A program made the position numbers and the translations under genes. Shown here one piece after another: positions 1 to 7,910 of a stretch of DNA of 64,000 bases. Origin of the DNA: Vibrio sp. BS-M-Sm-2 (GTDB taxonomy: Bacteria > Pseudomonadota > Gammaproteobacteria > Enterobacterales > Vibrionaceae); assembly GCF_041504345.1 (NCBI RefSeq), contig NZ_CP167894.1, positions 1,116,001 to 1,180,000 on the forward strand. Reading direction: 5' to 3'. Every line of letters starts with the position of its first letter. The stretch's first letter is position 1. The notes beneath the pieces are model-generated. The model was not told the origin of the DNA and did not search any database. It worked only from the letters and a program-made list of their open reading frames with translations.

Positions 1-2252
1 GTATTATCTTGAATCGAGCGGCCAACATAACTGATGTACAAACATTCTTGGGCCGACAACATCGCCTCTAAAAATAGGTAGCGGTCATCATCACGACGAG
101 AACGGTCACCCGGTCGTGTGCGCCCGTTCATTAGGTCAAAACCTTCTGGCGGCATTGAGCGAGGGTAAACACCGTCATTCATGCCTAATAGACAAACGGT
201 TTTGAACGGGATAGAACGCATCGGCATCAGGGTACAGAAGTTAACTTGCCCCGCTAAGAAACGCTGACTGATACGCGCGCCCGACAGTTTATTATTTAAA
301 TACTGATAAATGATGCTTGGCGATAACTCTTGTTCGTACAAGGCATCATCAAGCTGTTCATTCAATTGAGAAAGCGCATCGCGAATCGACTTAAGTACCA
401 CCTCGCCTTCTAGCTCAACGGCGAAGAAATCGTCAATCATTTGCAGCAAGGTTTCACGCCACATATCGATGGATTGCGTCTCAGTAAGGCGTTGACGGTA
501 ATGGGCAATACGGTCAATAAAGTGCGCTAACTTACCTGCAAGTTCAGCGTTAATGCCCTGAACTTCGTTATAAGCTGCAATTGGAGAGTGTTCGGTTTCA
601 AACAGACCCGCAGAATCCGACATCGCATAACCCAATAACATTCGCTGGATACCAAATAGCCAGGTATTTTGCTCAGTAGCAGGTAAGTCGAACTCGGTTG
701 CAGTAGACGAGTCAACTCCCCAACGGATCCCCGCTTCTTCAACCCACTGCTTAGCTTGCTCAAATTGAAATTCATCAATACCAAAGCGTGCCATCATCGC
801 TGGGATTTCTAGTAGCTCTAGCAGCTCAGACGCTAAACAACGCGTGTTCGGCAACGCGACCAGCTGCATGAACGCGGTCAGAATTGGGCTCTCTTGGTCT
901 GCCGTTCGATCCGAGATCGAGTAAGGGATATAACGTTCCCCCGGAGCATTACCGAATACCGCCTGAATCGCAGGGCTGTAGGCATTGATGTCTGCCACCA
1001 TCACGATGATGTCGCGTGGCTTTAATGTCGGGTCAGCGTCAAACATTGCTAACAACTGATCATGAAGAACTTCAACCTCACGCATAGGGCTGTGACAAGC
1101 GTGTACCGTCAACGAGCGATCGCCCAGCTCAACCACCTGTTTGTGGTTGCTGGAATCTAAGATGTGATCGTCTTGGTGCTCTTCTAACTGGAGAATATCG
1201 GCTTGCAGTTGATGCAGCAGGCTGTCTCTCTCTACATCAATAAAGAACTCGTGCTCTTCGCTGTCTGATTGAGATAGCAAGAACAGGTTATCTCTACCTA
1301 ACTTACCCATAGACGCGAGTAAGCTATTGCCTACCGCTTGGCTAGTATGCAGTTCGTCTTCAACGTTGGCTTCAATACCGTCTTTCAATGGTGAGACTTC
1401 GCCTTCTAGCTGAGGCAAGCCATCAATCAGAGCAAACTGCTTACGACGTTGCGCTTCCACTCTAGCCAAGTATTTACGGTCACGAATATCGCCCCAGTAA
1501 TGTTGGCAAGGGTTGGTAAACATCAGGTGAACATCAATCTGCTCACCCAGCGCTTTCAAGGCATCCATGTAACGAGGAGGCAGCGACGATATACCAAACA
1601 CAAACAGACGTTTCGGCAAGCGTTGTAGCTGACCTTGTTGGTTGGCTAGCGCTTCAATGAAGTCGTGGTACAGGTTACCACGGTGATATTTCGATTGGCC
1701 TTGAGACAGGGTTTGCTCGTAGAGTGCCTTCCACAAAATTGGCTGCCAAGGGTGTTCTTGCTGCCCTTCACCATCAATCAATTCTGTAACGGGCTCGCCC
1801 GCTTCCCACATCGCCATCCACTCAGGACGATATACCAAGTATCCATCGAAGATATCGGCAATCTTCTCAGCCAATTGATACAGCTTCGAATCATCTTCGT
1901 CGTTTTCAAGATAGCGTTGTAAGGGTAAGAAATCAGGGTGGTCAAGTTTCGCGGGTAGCAAACTCATCAGCTTCCACGTCATCGCTTCTTTGTTAAAAGC
2001 ACTGCGTTTAGGCACATCAGGAAGCACTTGGGTAAACATATCCCAAATGAAGGTTGCTGGGAGTGGGAAATCGATATTTGCTGCTACGCCAAATTCTTTG
2101 GCGAGTTCCATCTTAAGCCACTGAGACATACCCGGGCTCTGAACCAGAATCTGCTCTTTTTCGAAGGGATTGGCTAAAGGGTCACTTTTGATTAAGTGAA
2201 CGAGAAGAATTTTTAAAGTATCAACTTTATTGGAATGGTAAACAGTAAACAA
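1..2252 (-). CDS. recC: Exodeoxyribonuclease V subunit gamma RecC (3' end outside window)
   Basis: RecC is the Chi-recognising subunit of RecBCD, which processes double-strand breaks for recombination. About 750 N-terminal residues are visible out of roughly 1,150 usual; the frame runs off the left edge without a stop. The N terminus reads FTVYHSNKVDTLK, followed by the conserved QSPGMSQWLKMELA and, further on, PPRYMDALKALG and HACHSPMREVEVLHDQL, all typical of RecC. An in-frame TAG lies just upstream (about 2265-2267). The only start codon before the conserved N terminus is TTG at 2250-2252, preceded by a weak GTGAG. No neighbouring recB or recD is in view. Family assignment is firm; the TTG start is inferred. 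Confidence 0.93.
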   Translation of the reverse strand, partial: MFTVYHSNKVDTLKILLVHLIKSDPLANPFEKEQILVQSPGMSQWLKMELAKEFGVAANIDFPLPATFIWDMFTQVLPDVPKRSAFNKEAMTWKLMSLLPAKLDHPDFLPLQRYLENDEDDSKLYQLAEKIADIFDGYLVYRPEWMAMWEAGEPVTELIDGEGQQEHPWQPILWKALYEQTLSQGQSKYHRGNLYHDFIEALANQQGQLQRLPKRLFVFGISSLPPRYMDALKALGEQIDVHLMFTNPCQHYWGDIRDRKYLARVEAQRRKQFALIDGLPQLEGEVSPLKDGIEANVEDELHTSQAVGNSLLASMGKLGRDNLFLLSQSDSEEHEFFIDVERDSLLHQLQADILQLEEHQDDHILDSSNHKQVVELGDRSLTVHACHSPMREVEVLHDQLLAMFDADPTLKPRDIIVMVADINAYSPAIQAVFGNAPGERYIPYSISDRTADQESPILTAFMQLVALPNTRCLASELLELLEIPAMMARFGIDEFQFEQAKQWVEEAGIRWGVDSSTATEFDLPATEQNTWLFGIQRMLLGYAMSDSAGLFETEHSPIAAYNEVQGINAELAGKLAHFIDRIAHYRQRLTETQSIDMWRETLLQMIDDFFAVELEGEVVLKSIRDALSQLNEQLDDALYEQELSPSIIYQYLNNKLSGARISQRFLAGQVNFCTLMPMRSIPFKTVCLLGMNDGVYPRSMPPEGFDLMNGRTRPGDRSRRDDDRYLFLEAMLSAQECLYISYVGRSIQDN

Positions 2253-2379
2253 AGTGCACTCACGCTAATCTTGCCACAATATAAAGCCAGATTAGCATAA
2301 GTGCTAAGTTTGGATGAGCAATATAAGCTTATGAAATACTGAAAACTTAAGCTTCGTTTATCTTTTGAACTATCGCCTC

Positions 2380-3375
2380 TTACAATCTACCCGCTACCGC
2401 GCCTAAAACACGATGAGGTTTGTAGTTCATGTAATAACGAACAGCGACATAACCCACTACCAATGTAGCCACAATCAATTCAAGATACGCTAGGCCAAAC
2501 ACTTGATTGATGTAATGCGCTTCAATACCTTGTGCTTGCATCCACGCAGCCAGTTTAAACAAGGCTGTTGCACCAATCACGATTGGGAAGGTAAACGCTG
2601 CATAACCAGGGCTGAATGGAAGACGAAGTAGTTTGAAAAACGCCATATAGATAATGAACGTCATCAACACTGCAATACCAAATAGCAAACCAATAATCAC
2701 TGGTGAAGGGCTTGCTGTCACTGTTAGATAACCCGCCAAAGATAGGCTTGCCGGTGCTGCCATAATCGCAATCGTTGGTTTTGCCGCATCTGGCACTTCG
2801 TGAGAGAAGATCAAGCGGTAAACCATTATTGGTAGCATTACTGCGTAAACCAATAAGCCGAATACCAAAGTCGCGTTAGCTACTGGCTCTAAAACTGGAT
2901 TACCAGAGAAAGAAACGTCAGCGACGATAATACCGATCGGTGGCACAAACCAGCTTGGTACCATGTGGTGAATCTCAAAGTTTTTAGCTCTGTGGTACAA
3001 AAAGCTCATTAGAAACACAACGTGCAAAGCCACAGAAGCCAACCACATAGCTTCTTGTAAGAATTGAGAGATTGGCGCCAAAGACGCTGACACCACCATG
3101 CACCCCATCGCAAATGTTGGTACCACACTGCCGACAACAGGGTGAGCAAGATCTTCACGCAATAGGTGGCCATGAATCAAAAATTTCACAGCTAAAACAA
3201 GAAGCAATACCGCTGCAATACCTGCACTGATCCACTGGACTAAGCCTGGAGTGTGCAAAATACCTTGTGCGACTAAAACTCCATCCCAGCACCAGCCTAA
3301 GCTTGCGATTGCTAGTGCTAACCCTGCCATGGGTGTTGGAGCTCCTGTTAATCTATATTTAATACGTTGAATCAT
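2380..3375 (-). CDS. TDT/SLAC1 family (TehA-like) transporter
   Basis: A 331-residue integral membrane protein with about ten hydrophobic segments, of the tellurite-resistance/dicarboxylate transporter (TDT, SLAC1-like) fold. Conserved-looking stretches include APTPMAGLALAIASLGW near the N terminus and VPSWFVPPIGIIVAD in the middle, typical of TDT proteins annotated as C4-dicarboxylate transporter/malic acid transport proteins. Such proteins act as anion channels or exporters in the inner membrane. The substrate cannot be read from sequence. The gene is divergent from a LysR-type regulator, and the spacer holds two inverted repeats of LysR type, so it is probably that regulator's target. Confidence 0.85.
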   Translation of the reverse strand: MIQRIKYRLTGAPTPMAGLALAIASLGWCWDGVLVAQGILHTPGLVQWISAGIAAVLLLVLAVKFLIHGHLLREDLAHPVVGSVVPTFAMGCMVVSASLAPISQFLQEAMWLASVALHVVFLMSFLYHRAKNFEIHHMVPSWFVPPIGIIVADVSFSGNPVLEPVANATLVFGLLVYAVMLPIMVYRLIFSHEVPDAAKPTIAIMAAPASLSLAGYLTVTASPSPVIIGLLFGIAVLMTFIIYMAFFKLLRLPFSPGYAAFTFPIVIGATALFKLAAWMQAQGIEAHYINQVFGLAYLELIVATLVVGYVAVRYYMNYKPHRVLGAVAGRL

Positions 3376-3396
3376 GTCAGCCTCTCTTAAACTTAA

Positions 3397-3413
3397 TTCA
3401 CTAAACTTGTGAA
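3397..3413. promoter_or_regulatory. Inverted repeat, candidate LysR operator (transporter side)
   Basis: TTCAC, seven bases, then GTGAA. This is a perfect 5-bp inverted repeat with the T-N11-A layout favoured by LysR-type regulators. It lies 22 bp upstream of the transporter start codon, in the divergent spacer. Confidence 0.5.
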
Positions 3414-3481
3414 CTCATCAGCTTGTTGAAGCCATAATACGCTTGCGCTTCGTTAAACAATATCCAATTATATATAACAAG

Positions 3482-3500
3482 TGTTCATCAACACTGAACA
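3482..3500. promoter_or_regulatory. Inverted repeat, candidate LysR operator (regulator side)
   Basis: TGTTCA, seven bases, then TGAACA: a perfect 6-bp inverted repeat that also contains T-N11-A. It lies 38 bp upstream of the LysR gene start and may serve autoregulation. Confidence 0.5.
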
Positions 3501-3538
3501 TAACCCATTTTCACCAGCAGAGTAAAACTAGGGATCTG

Positions 3539-4435
3539 ATGGCTAATATTTCAATTAAACAACTCAAAGTGTTTGTCACCATTACCCAGCATTCGACGCT
3601 TACCGCCGCATCAGAAGCGCTGTTTTTGTCTAAAGCTGCGGTCAGCATGGCACTAGGCGAAATGGAGAAACAACTCGGTCACTCTCTATTTGACCGGGTC
3701 AACAACCGATTAATTCTCAACCAAGAAGGGCATAAGTTGCTCCCATTGGCCGATGAGATATTACATCGTGCTGCTGGTATTGATGTTTTGTTCCGTGACG
3801 ACCAGCCCTTAAGTGGCAATCTAAAGGTAGGCGCGAGTGACACAATAGGTAATCAGGTTGCGCCATTTATTCTATCTGGCTTTCGTGAACGAACTCAGCA
3901 TCAGGATCAAAGCTTGTTCATTTCAAACAGTGCCCTGATCTGCCAAAAGTTGGTGGATTATGAACTTGATATCGCGCTAATTGAAGGAAAAACATTACAC
4001 CCTGAACTCATTTCGAGTCAGTTTAGCAGCGATGAAATGTGTATTATTGTTAGTAATCAACATCCTCTCGTTTCAAAAGAAAAAGTGACTTTAAGCGATT
4101 TGGAAGATAGTCACTGGATTCTACGTGAATCAGGCTCAGGGACCCGCGAGTTTTTCCTTCGTGCCGTTGCGCCTCGCATCGAACATTGGTATGAATCCTT
4201 TGAACTCAACACCACTGAAGCGATCATCAATTCAGTTTCAGCCAATCTTGGATTCGCTTGTTTATCACGATTGGCGGCGCAACGAGCGATTGATTCAGGC
4301 CGAGTGAAAGCGCTCGATGTGCCACTCGACATGAAACGACGTTTCTGGATGCTGGTACACAAGGACAAATACCAGAGCCCACTACTGAAATCTTTCATGA
4401 GTTATTGTGAAGACTGGGCTACACATCAAGATTGA
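3539..4435 (+). CDS. LysR-family transcriptional regulator
   Basis: A 298-residue LysR-type regulator, the usual family length. The N-terminal winged helix-turn-helix (residues about 5-65) is evident in IKQLKVFVTITQHSTLTAAS, KAAVSMALGEMEKQLG and LFDRVNNRLILNQEG. The rest is the periplasmic-binding-like effector domain (LSGNLKVGASDTIGN and so on). The ATG at 3539 is chosen because it has AGGGA just upstream and starts directly at the HTH; an in-frame start at 3443 would add a non-conserved tail. It is divergent from the TDT transporter and probably controls it. The effector is unknown. Confidence 0.9.
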   Translation: MANISIKQLKVFVTITQHSTLTAASEALFLSKAAVSMALGEMEKQLGHSLFDRVNNRLILNQEGHKLLPLADEILHRAAGIDVLFRDDQPLSGNLKVGASDTIGNQVAPFILSGFRERTQHQDQSLFISNSALICQKLVDYELDIALIEGKTLHPELISSQFSSDEMCIIVSNQHPLVSKEKVTLSDLEDSHWILRESGSGTREFFLRAVAPRIEHWYESFELNTTEAIINSVSANLGFACLSRLAAQRAIDSGRVKALDVPLDMKRRFWMLVHKDKYQSPLLKSFMSYCEDWATHQD

Positions 4436-4478
4436 GGCCGCATAGTTGGGGCTCCAACTGGACTTTTAACATCAGAAA

Positions 4479-4494
4479 CTGTATAAAAAGCCAG
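4479..4494. promoter_or_regulatory. LexA (SOS) box of yebG
   Basis: CTGTATAAAAAGCCAG fits CTG-N10-CAG with an AT-rich centre and lies 29 bp upstream of yebG. E. coli yebG is a known LexA-regulated gene, so the position agrees with function. Confidence 0.85.
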
Positions 4495-4523
4495 TAAAAT
4501 TTATCAAACTTAGAGGATTAACC

Positions 4524-4817
4524 ATGGCTGTTATCGTCAAGTACGTGGTGGAACGCAACGGAGAAGAGAAAATGACTTTTACCTCTAAAGCCGAAGCCGA
4601 CGCATACGACAAAATGCTGGATATGGCTGATGAGCTTTTTGAACTGTTAGGCAAAAGCGATTTAGTTGAAGATGAAGGCAAGCAAGAAGAACTTGCAATG
4701 TACCTAGCAAAGAACAAAGAAGAAGTTCTTTACGCATTAGGTGCTAAGCGTAAGCCAGCTCCGAAAAAAGCTAAGAAGCTTGAAGCTGTTGAAGACGCAG
4801 AAGAAGATGCAGCGTAA
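4524..4817 (+). CDS. yebG: YebG family SOS-induced protein
   Basis: A 97-residue acidic protein matching YebG from its first residues (MAVIVKYVVERNGEEKMTF, then KAEADAYDKMLDMADELFELL). YebG is a DNA-damage-inducible protein of unclear biochemical role. The C terminus changes from a Lys-rich stretch (KRKPAPKKAKK) to an acidic tail, as in Vibrio homologues. GAGG lies just upstream of the ATG. The LexA box upstream and the terminator downstream show a single-gene SOS unit. Confidence 0.92.
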   Translation: MAVIVKYVVERNGEEKMTFTSKAEADAYDKMLDMADELFELLGKSDLVEDEGKQEELAMYLAKNKEEVLYALGAKRKPAPKKAKKLEAVEDAEEDAA

Positions 4818-4833
4818 CTAGCTGGAGTTCTCT

Positions 4834-4883
4834 AAAAAACGTCAATGACACCTCTAATCAGAGTCCGTTATTGGCGTTTTTTT
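4834..4883 (+). terminator. Rho-independent terminator of yebG
   Basis: AAAAAACGTCAAT pairs with ATTGGCGTTTTTT across a 23-base loop region, ending in a T run, 17 bp after the yebG stop. Confidence 0.75.
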
Positions 4884-4974
4884 ATGCTTATCGAAATATA
4901 ATGAACTCTGTTTATAGTCGAAATCGCTCTAAACATTCACTTGCACGAAAGTGTGATGCAGATCTAATCTATAG

Positions 4975-5055
4975 CCATCAGGTGATGGGGTTCCACCTAA
5001 GCTTTTGCTTCAACCGCCCGTTCTTTCGAACCGTGCTAATGACTCCTACAGAATC
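4975..5055 (+). ncRNA. Fluoride riboswitch (crcB motif) candidate
   Basis: The sequence carries the hallmarks of the crcB RNA in order. First is a hairpin AGGTG/CACCT (4980-4984/4994-4998) enclosing ATGGGGTTC. A variable insert stem follows, then AACCGC (5012-5017), a GTTC/GAAC hairpin, and GCTAATGACTCCTACAGA. The loop GGGGTT can pair with GACTCC at 5041-5046, as in the fluoride riboswitch pseudoknot. The layout matches my recollection of the Pseudomonas syringae eriC riboswitch (GGxGATGG, TTCC, AACCGC, GATGA, CCTACAGA). The next gene downstream on this strand is the NifU-like gene at 5250; no crcB or eriC is near. A hairpin (CTTGGTCT/AGACCGAG, about 5107-5126) follows but has no T run, so the expression platform is unclear. 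Confidence 0.8.
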
Positions 5056-5249
5056 GAAAACAGGTTATACTGTTGGATGTATCGCTATTCCTCCATTTTA
5101 AATGGACTTGGTCTATTAAGACCGAGCTTCATGACACCTTTGGATTATCGATACTCAAGATCTGTAGTGAATTAGCCGCACCTCTTCCAACACGTCCTGT
5201 TTTCTCAACGCCCTAGGTCTTAAATGACTCTAATAAGTGAGAAAACATT
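5056..5249 (+). promoter_or_regulatory. Leader between riboswitch and NifU-like gene
   Basis: About 195 bases without a supported gene. It contains small hairpins (AACAG/CTGTT near 5059-5074; CTTGGTCT/AGACCGAG near 5107-5126) and AGTGAGA shortly before the ATG at 5250. It is probably the remainder of the riboswitch-controlled leader. Confidence 0.45.
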
Positions 5250-5942
5250 ATGCACTACTCTTCAGAAATTCAATCCATGTGCCCTATTCAAAGGGGTGAT
5301 CTTCACAATTCAGCGCCAATTCCAGTTGAAGGCGCAATGGTTAGCCCAAAAGATGTCATCGCTATTTCTGGCTTAAGCCATGGCGTGGGCACTTGTGCAC
5401 CACAACAAGGTGCAGCCAAACTGACACTTAACGTAAAAAGCGGCATCATCGAAGAAGCGCTAATCGAAACGATTGGTTGTTCAGGCATGACTCAATCAGC
5501 CGCGATGGCAGCCGAAATCCTCACTGGAAAAACCATTCTCGAAGCACTCAATACAGACTTGGTGTGCGATGCGATCAACGTAGCGATGCGCGAAATCTTC
5601 CTGCAGTTTGTTTACGGTCGAACTCAGTCTGCATTCTCTGAAGGCGGCCTAGAAATTGGCGCCGCATTAGAAGACCTAGGTCAAACACAGCGCAGCCAAG
5701 TAGGTACTAGCTACTCAACCTCAGCGAAAGGCGTTCGTTACCTAGAGCTTGCAGAAGGTTACGTGACCAAGCTTGCACTTGATGATCACAGCGAAGTGAT
5801 TGGCTACGAGTATCTCAACCTCGGAAAAATGATGAAGGCGATTAATCAAGGTGTACCAGCCAATGAAGCTGCTGACCTTGCGACGGGGACTTACGGTCGC
5901 TTCGATGAAGCTGTAACCACCATTAATCCACGCCAACAATAA
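5250..5942 (+). CDS. NifU-like iron-sulfur scaffold family protein, partner of GGGtGRT protein
   Basis: A 230-residue cytosolic protein related to the NifU/IscU N-terminal scaffold fold. Visible cysteines sit at scaffold-like places: GVGTCAPQQGAAKLTL, ETIGCSGMTQSAAMAAEIL and DLVCDAINVAMREIFLQF. The middle (GYSTSAKGVRYLEL region) and C terminus differ from true IscU. This protein is usually found beside the GGGtGRT protein, as here (24 bp apart, same strand), and the pair is usually annotated as an iron-sulfur assembly scaffold of unknown role. The leader carries a fluoride-type riboswitch, which would tie expression to fluoride. The biochemical function is not known to me. Confidence 0.75.
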   Translation: MHYSSEIQSMCPIQRGDLHNSAPIPVEGAMVSPKDVIAISGLSHGVGTCAPQQGAAKLTLNVKSGIIEEALIETIGCSGMTQSAAMAAEILTGKTILEALNTDLVCDAINVAMREIFLQFVYGRTQSAFSEGGLEIGAALEDLGQTQRSQVGTSYSTSAKGVRYLELAEGYVTKLALDDHSEVIGYEYLNLGKMMKAINQGVPANEAADLATGTYGRFDEAVTTINPRQQ

Positions 5943-5966
5943 TTTTTGCCAATTTAGAGGAAAGAT

Positions 5967-6956
5967 ATGATGAACACTCAATTTAATGAATCAGTAACTC
6001 GCGTATTGGCAGAGATGAACTTCGACTCTTTGGAGCAAGCGAACCAATACTGTAAAGCCCACAACGTTGATCCAAAAGCCATGGTGATGGACACCCAACC
6101 TATTGCTTTTGAAAGTGCTGCCGATGCTTATATCCTTGGTTCAGCACTAGCTCTATTCCGCAAAGCAAGCAACGCTGAGCAAGCTGCGAATATCATTGGT
6201 GAAGGCCTTCAAGCATTCACCAAACCTGGCAGTGTTGCTGAGCAACGCCAAGTTGGTATTGGGCATGGCGCGCTAGCAGCTCGTCTTCTAAATGAAGAAA
6301 GTCACTGTTTTGCTTTCCTTGCGGGCCATGAATCTTTTGCTGCTGCAGAAGGTGCGATTAAAATTGCACTCAACGTCAACAAATCACGTCACAACCCATT
6401 AAAGGTAATCCTCAATGGTCTAGGTAAAGATGCGGCTTACTTAATTTCTCGCATCAATGGTTTTACCTATGTTCGCACTCAATACGATTACCAAACAGGC
6501 GAGCTTGTTGAAACAGAACGTCGCCGCTTCTCACAAGGCCCTCGCGGAGAGATCTTGTGTTACGGCGCTGATGATGTACGAGAAGGCGTGGCAATTATGC
6601 ACAGAGAAGAAGTGGATGTAAGTATTACGGGTAACTCAACTAACCCAACTCGCTTCCAACACCCTGTTGCAGGTATCTACAAAGCAGAACGTACTCGCCA
6701 AGGTTTACCTTACTTCTCAGTTGCTTCAGGCGGCGGTACCGGCCGTACATTGCACCCAGATAACGTAGCAGCAGGCCCAGCGTCTTACGGCATGACAGAT
6801 ACCATGGGCAGAATGCACGCTGATGCTCAGTTCGCCGGTAGCTCTTCTGTTCCGGCTCACGTGGCAATGATGGGCTTCATCGGTATGGGTAACAACCCAA
6901 TGGTCGGTACGACGGTTGCATTAGCTGTGGCAGTAAGCGAATCTCAAAACGCATAA
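5967..6956 (+). CDS. GGGtGRT protein
   Basis: A 329-residue protein with the family signature VASGGGTGRTLHPDN at about residues 250-264, for which the family is named. Its partner, the NifU-like protein, lies just upstream in the same operon. GAGGAAAGAT precedes the first ATG; an adjacent second ATG is possible. The protein has no signal peptide or membrane segment and is presumably cytosolic. Function is unknown; the context suggests metal or iron-sulfur handling, possibly in response to fluoride, since fluoride attacks metalloenzymes. A terminator follows about 100 bp downstream. Confidence 0.85.
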   Translation: MMNTQFNESVTRVLAEMNFDSLEQANQYCKAHNVDPKAMVMDTQPIAFESAADAYILGSALALFRKASNAEQAANIIGEGLQAFTKPGSVAEQRQVGIGHGALAARLLNEESHCFAFLAGHESFAAAEGAIKIALNVNKSRHNPLKVILNGLGKDAAYLISRINGFTYVRTQYDYQTGELVETERRRFSQGPRGEILCYGADDVREGVAIMHREEVDVSITGNSTNPTRFQHPVAGIYKAERTRQGLPYFSVASGGGTGRTLHPDNVAAGPASYGMTDTMGRMHADAQFAGSSSVPAHVAMMGFIGMGNNPMVGTTVALAVAVSESQNA

Positions 6957-7057
6957 CGGCAACATCAAGCACCACGATCTATTCATAGAATAGAATCCGT
7001 TAACTGAGAAACAAGCAGTAACAGACGACCAAAACTCTACACCTATCACTAAAACCA

Positions 7058-7088
7058 AACAGCCAGCCTTATGCTGGCTGTTTTTTAT
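7058..7088 (+). terminator. Rho-independent terminator of the NifU-like/GGGtGRT operon
   Basis: CAGCCAGC, loop CTTAT, GCTGGCTG, then TTTTTTATT. Confidence 0.85.
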
Positions 7089-7185
7089 TCACACTTCATC
7101 TACTATCTATTTCTAATAATTATTTGTATCTAAGATTAAAGACATTCAGCTGTCGCATTTAACTGCATATTTTCAAAGGATTAAT

Positions 7186-7827
7186 ATGAAAGAGCTCATC
7201 ATTCATACCATTACCGTGTTCATGGGCTTTTTTGCCATAATGAACCCTATCGCCAACACTCCGATCTTTCTTGGATTAACCGGTGACAATGACAGAGAAA
7301 CGGTCAAATCCATCGCCTTCCGTTCAGTGTTTATCGCATTCATCATCGTCAGTACTTTTGCGCTCTCTGGCAAACTGATCTTTGATCTCTTTGGTATCAC
7401 ACTGTATGCACTGCGCATCACAGGCGGTATTCTGGTCTTTTTGATTGGCTTCCACATGCTGCAAGGTGACTCAACACACGCCAAAGCGAAAGAGAAAGTC
7501 AACTCAGACGCCCAACGAGACGCGGCGCTAAGCATCGCAGTATCACCTTTAGCCATGCCAATTCTGGCAGGCCCCGGCACCATTGCCACTGCGATGAACT
7601 TTGCCAGCACAGAGGGGATTTACGAGACCATCATTACCATTGTGGCATTTGGCCTCCTCTGCACCCTAACCTATGTCTTATTTGTATTCGGCGAGCGCTT
7701 CGTTAAAGCAGTTGGACCAAGCGCATTGAATGTAATTACACGAATGATGGGTTTGATACTCGCCGTTATCGGTATGCAGATGCTGATTGAGGGGATAGAA
7801 CAGGCTTACAAGGCGCTGTTTGTTTAA
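7186..7827 (+). CDS. MarC family integral membrane protein (YhgN-like)
   Basis: A 213-residue inner membrane protein with six hydrophobic segments. Family motifs are visible: FFAIMNPIANTPIFLGLT in the first segment, LRITGGILVFLIGFHML in the third, and SPLAMPILAGPGTIATAM in the fourth. MarC/YhgN proteins resemble small neutral amino-acid transporters but have no firmly proven substrate. Length agrees with YhgN. An AAAGGA site precedes the ATG, and the gene is monocistronic with its own terminator. Confidence 0.9.
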   Translation: MKELIIHTITVFMGFFAIMNPIANTPIFLGLTGDNDRETVKSIAFRSVFIAFIIVSTFALSGKLIFDLFGITLYALRITGGILVFLIGFHMLQGDSTHAKAKEKVNSDAQRDAALSIAVSPLAMPILAGPGTIATAMNFASTEGIYETIITIVAFGLLCTLTYVLFVFGERFVKAVGPSALNVITRMMGLILAVIGMQMLIEGIEQAYKALFV

Positions 7828-7852
7828 GCTCAAACTACGAAAATCTAATACA

Positions 7853-7885
7853 AAAATAGCCAGCTATTTGCTGGCTATTTTCTTT
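7853..7885 (+). terminator. Rho-independent terminator of marC-like gene
   Basis: AAAATAGCCAG, seven-base loop, CTGGCTATTTT, then CTTTG. It lies between convergent genes and may act on both strands. Confidence 0.8.
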
Positions 7886-7910
7886 GTCGTTTTTGTTTAT
7901 GAGTTATAAA

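Noticed and set aside
4871..5101. Open frame of 76 codons after yebG
   Set aside because: It starts in the yebG terminator and runs through the riboswitch; no ribosome site or protein-like composition.
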